A stretch of DNA of 64,000 nucleotides from Streptomyces graminofaciens (GTDB taxonomy: Bacteria > Actinomycetota > Actinomycetes > Streptomycetales > Streptomycetaceae). The notes below the pieces were generated by a model. The model had not been told where the DNA came from, made no database searches, and was given only the letters and a program-made list of their open reading frames with translations. The first letter of the stretch is position 1; each line of letters opens with the position of its first letter. The stretch is from the NCBI RefSeq assembly GCF_030294945.1, contig NZ_AP018448.1, positions 10,264,501 to 10,328,500 of the forward strand, given 5' to 3'. Shown piece by piece: positions 63,939-64,000 of this stretch. A program made the translations under genes and the position numbers.

Positions 63939-64000
63939 GTGTCCGGTGGAGAGGTGGCCGGGATCCTGGTGGCCGTCTTCTGGGCGATCCTGGTGTCCTT
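63939..64000 (+). CDS. Start of a DUF948-like membrane protein (truncated by window end)
   Basis: Twenty visible residues, MSGGEVAGILVAVFWAILVS, begin a hydrophobic helix that runs off the window. In other streptomycetes a DUF948 protein with this kind of N-terminus follows rpsD, as I recall. TAGGCT at 63881-63886 is a probable -10 and GGGAG lies before the GTG; a GTG at 63930 is an alternative start. Confidence 0.6.
   Translation, partial: MSGGEVAGILVAVFWAILVS

Overview
The window is chromosomal DNA of very high G+C content with almost exclusive G/C at third codon positions, many GTG and TTG starts, GGAGG-type ribosome binding sites and several apparently leaderless genes. Together with an SsgB sporulation protein, phosphatidylinositol-mannoside genes, a bifunctional Rel and a gene order I know from Streptomyces coelicolor (ssgB ... 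thrS ... pimA ... pdxST ... ruvCAB ... secDF-apt-relA ... hisS ... rpsD), this points firmly to Streptomyces. Most of the window is conserved core; accessory features are concentrated between about 8 and 31 kb.

Layout. 1-6 kb: end of an unidentified gene, then a 1320-residue protein fusing a long Pro/Ala/Glu-rich tail, a BluB-like flavin domain and CobT, then a precorrin-2 dehydrogenase/uroporphyrinogen-III methyltransferase. 6-9 kb: a SpoU RNA methyltransferase, a convergent membrane Ser/Thr kinase, and a 66-residue membrane protein with a structured 5' leader. 9.4-15.7 kb: an APH-family kinase, a zinc-ribbon protein, a five-gene tRNA array on the minus strand (Gly-Cys-Val-Val-Val), pabB-pabC-like genes, a double GNAT acetyltransferase, a DsbA-like protein and small membrane proteins. 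16-18.4 kb: a CGNR regulator, ssgB and a PGPGW membrane protein, then tRNA-Val(CAC).

18.6-29.7 kb: a secreted basic protein and a five-gene cluster (sugar-binding lipoprotein, two permeases, a DUF624 membrane protein, a Tat-exported PcRGLX/YetA-like rhamnogalacturonan lyase). It probably imports and degrades rhamnogalacturonan oligosaccharides using an ATPase encoded elsewhere. It is followed by a large membrane protein, a SRPBCC protein and a second, identical tRNA-Val(CAC). 29.8-32.6 kb: a DnaQ-like exonuclease divergent from a DUF4365 (PD-(D/E)XK-like) gene that is coupled to an uncharacterised TTG-start gene.

32.7-48.5 kb: thrS, a HIT protein, two minus-strand genes (unknown membrane protein and an EF-G-like GTPase), the pgsA-patA-pimA unit, a LemA-like protein, pdxS-pdxT, yebC and ruvC-ruvA-ruvB. 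48.6-64 kb: yajC, secD, secF, apt, a secreted Cys-containing basic protein, rel, a DUF349 protein, a membrane-anchored cyclophilin, an MBL-fold hydrolase, hisS, a VKOR-family protein, rarA, rpsD and the start of a DUF948-like gene.

No CRISPR array, integrase, transposase, prophage or biosynthetic gene cluster was seen. The points I would follow up first are the BluB-CobT fusion, the structured leader before the 66-residue membrane protein, the rhamnogalacturonan cluster between duplicate tRNA genes, the DnaQ/DUF4365/unknown locus, the EF-G-like protein with a degenerate G4 motif, and two families of intergenic repeats, one showing compensatory base changes.
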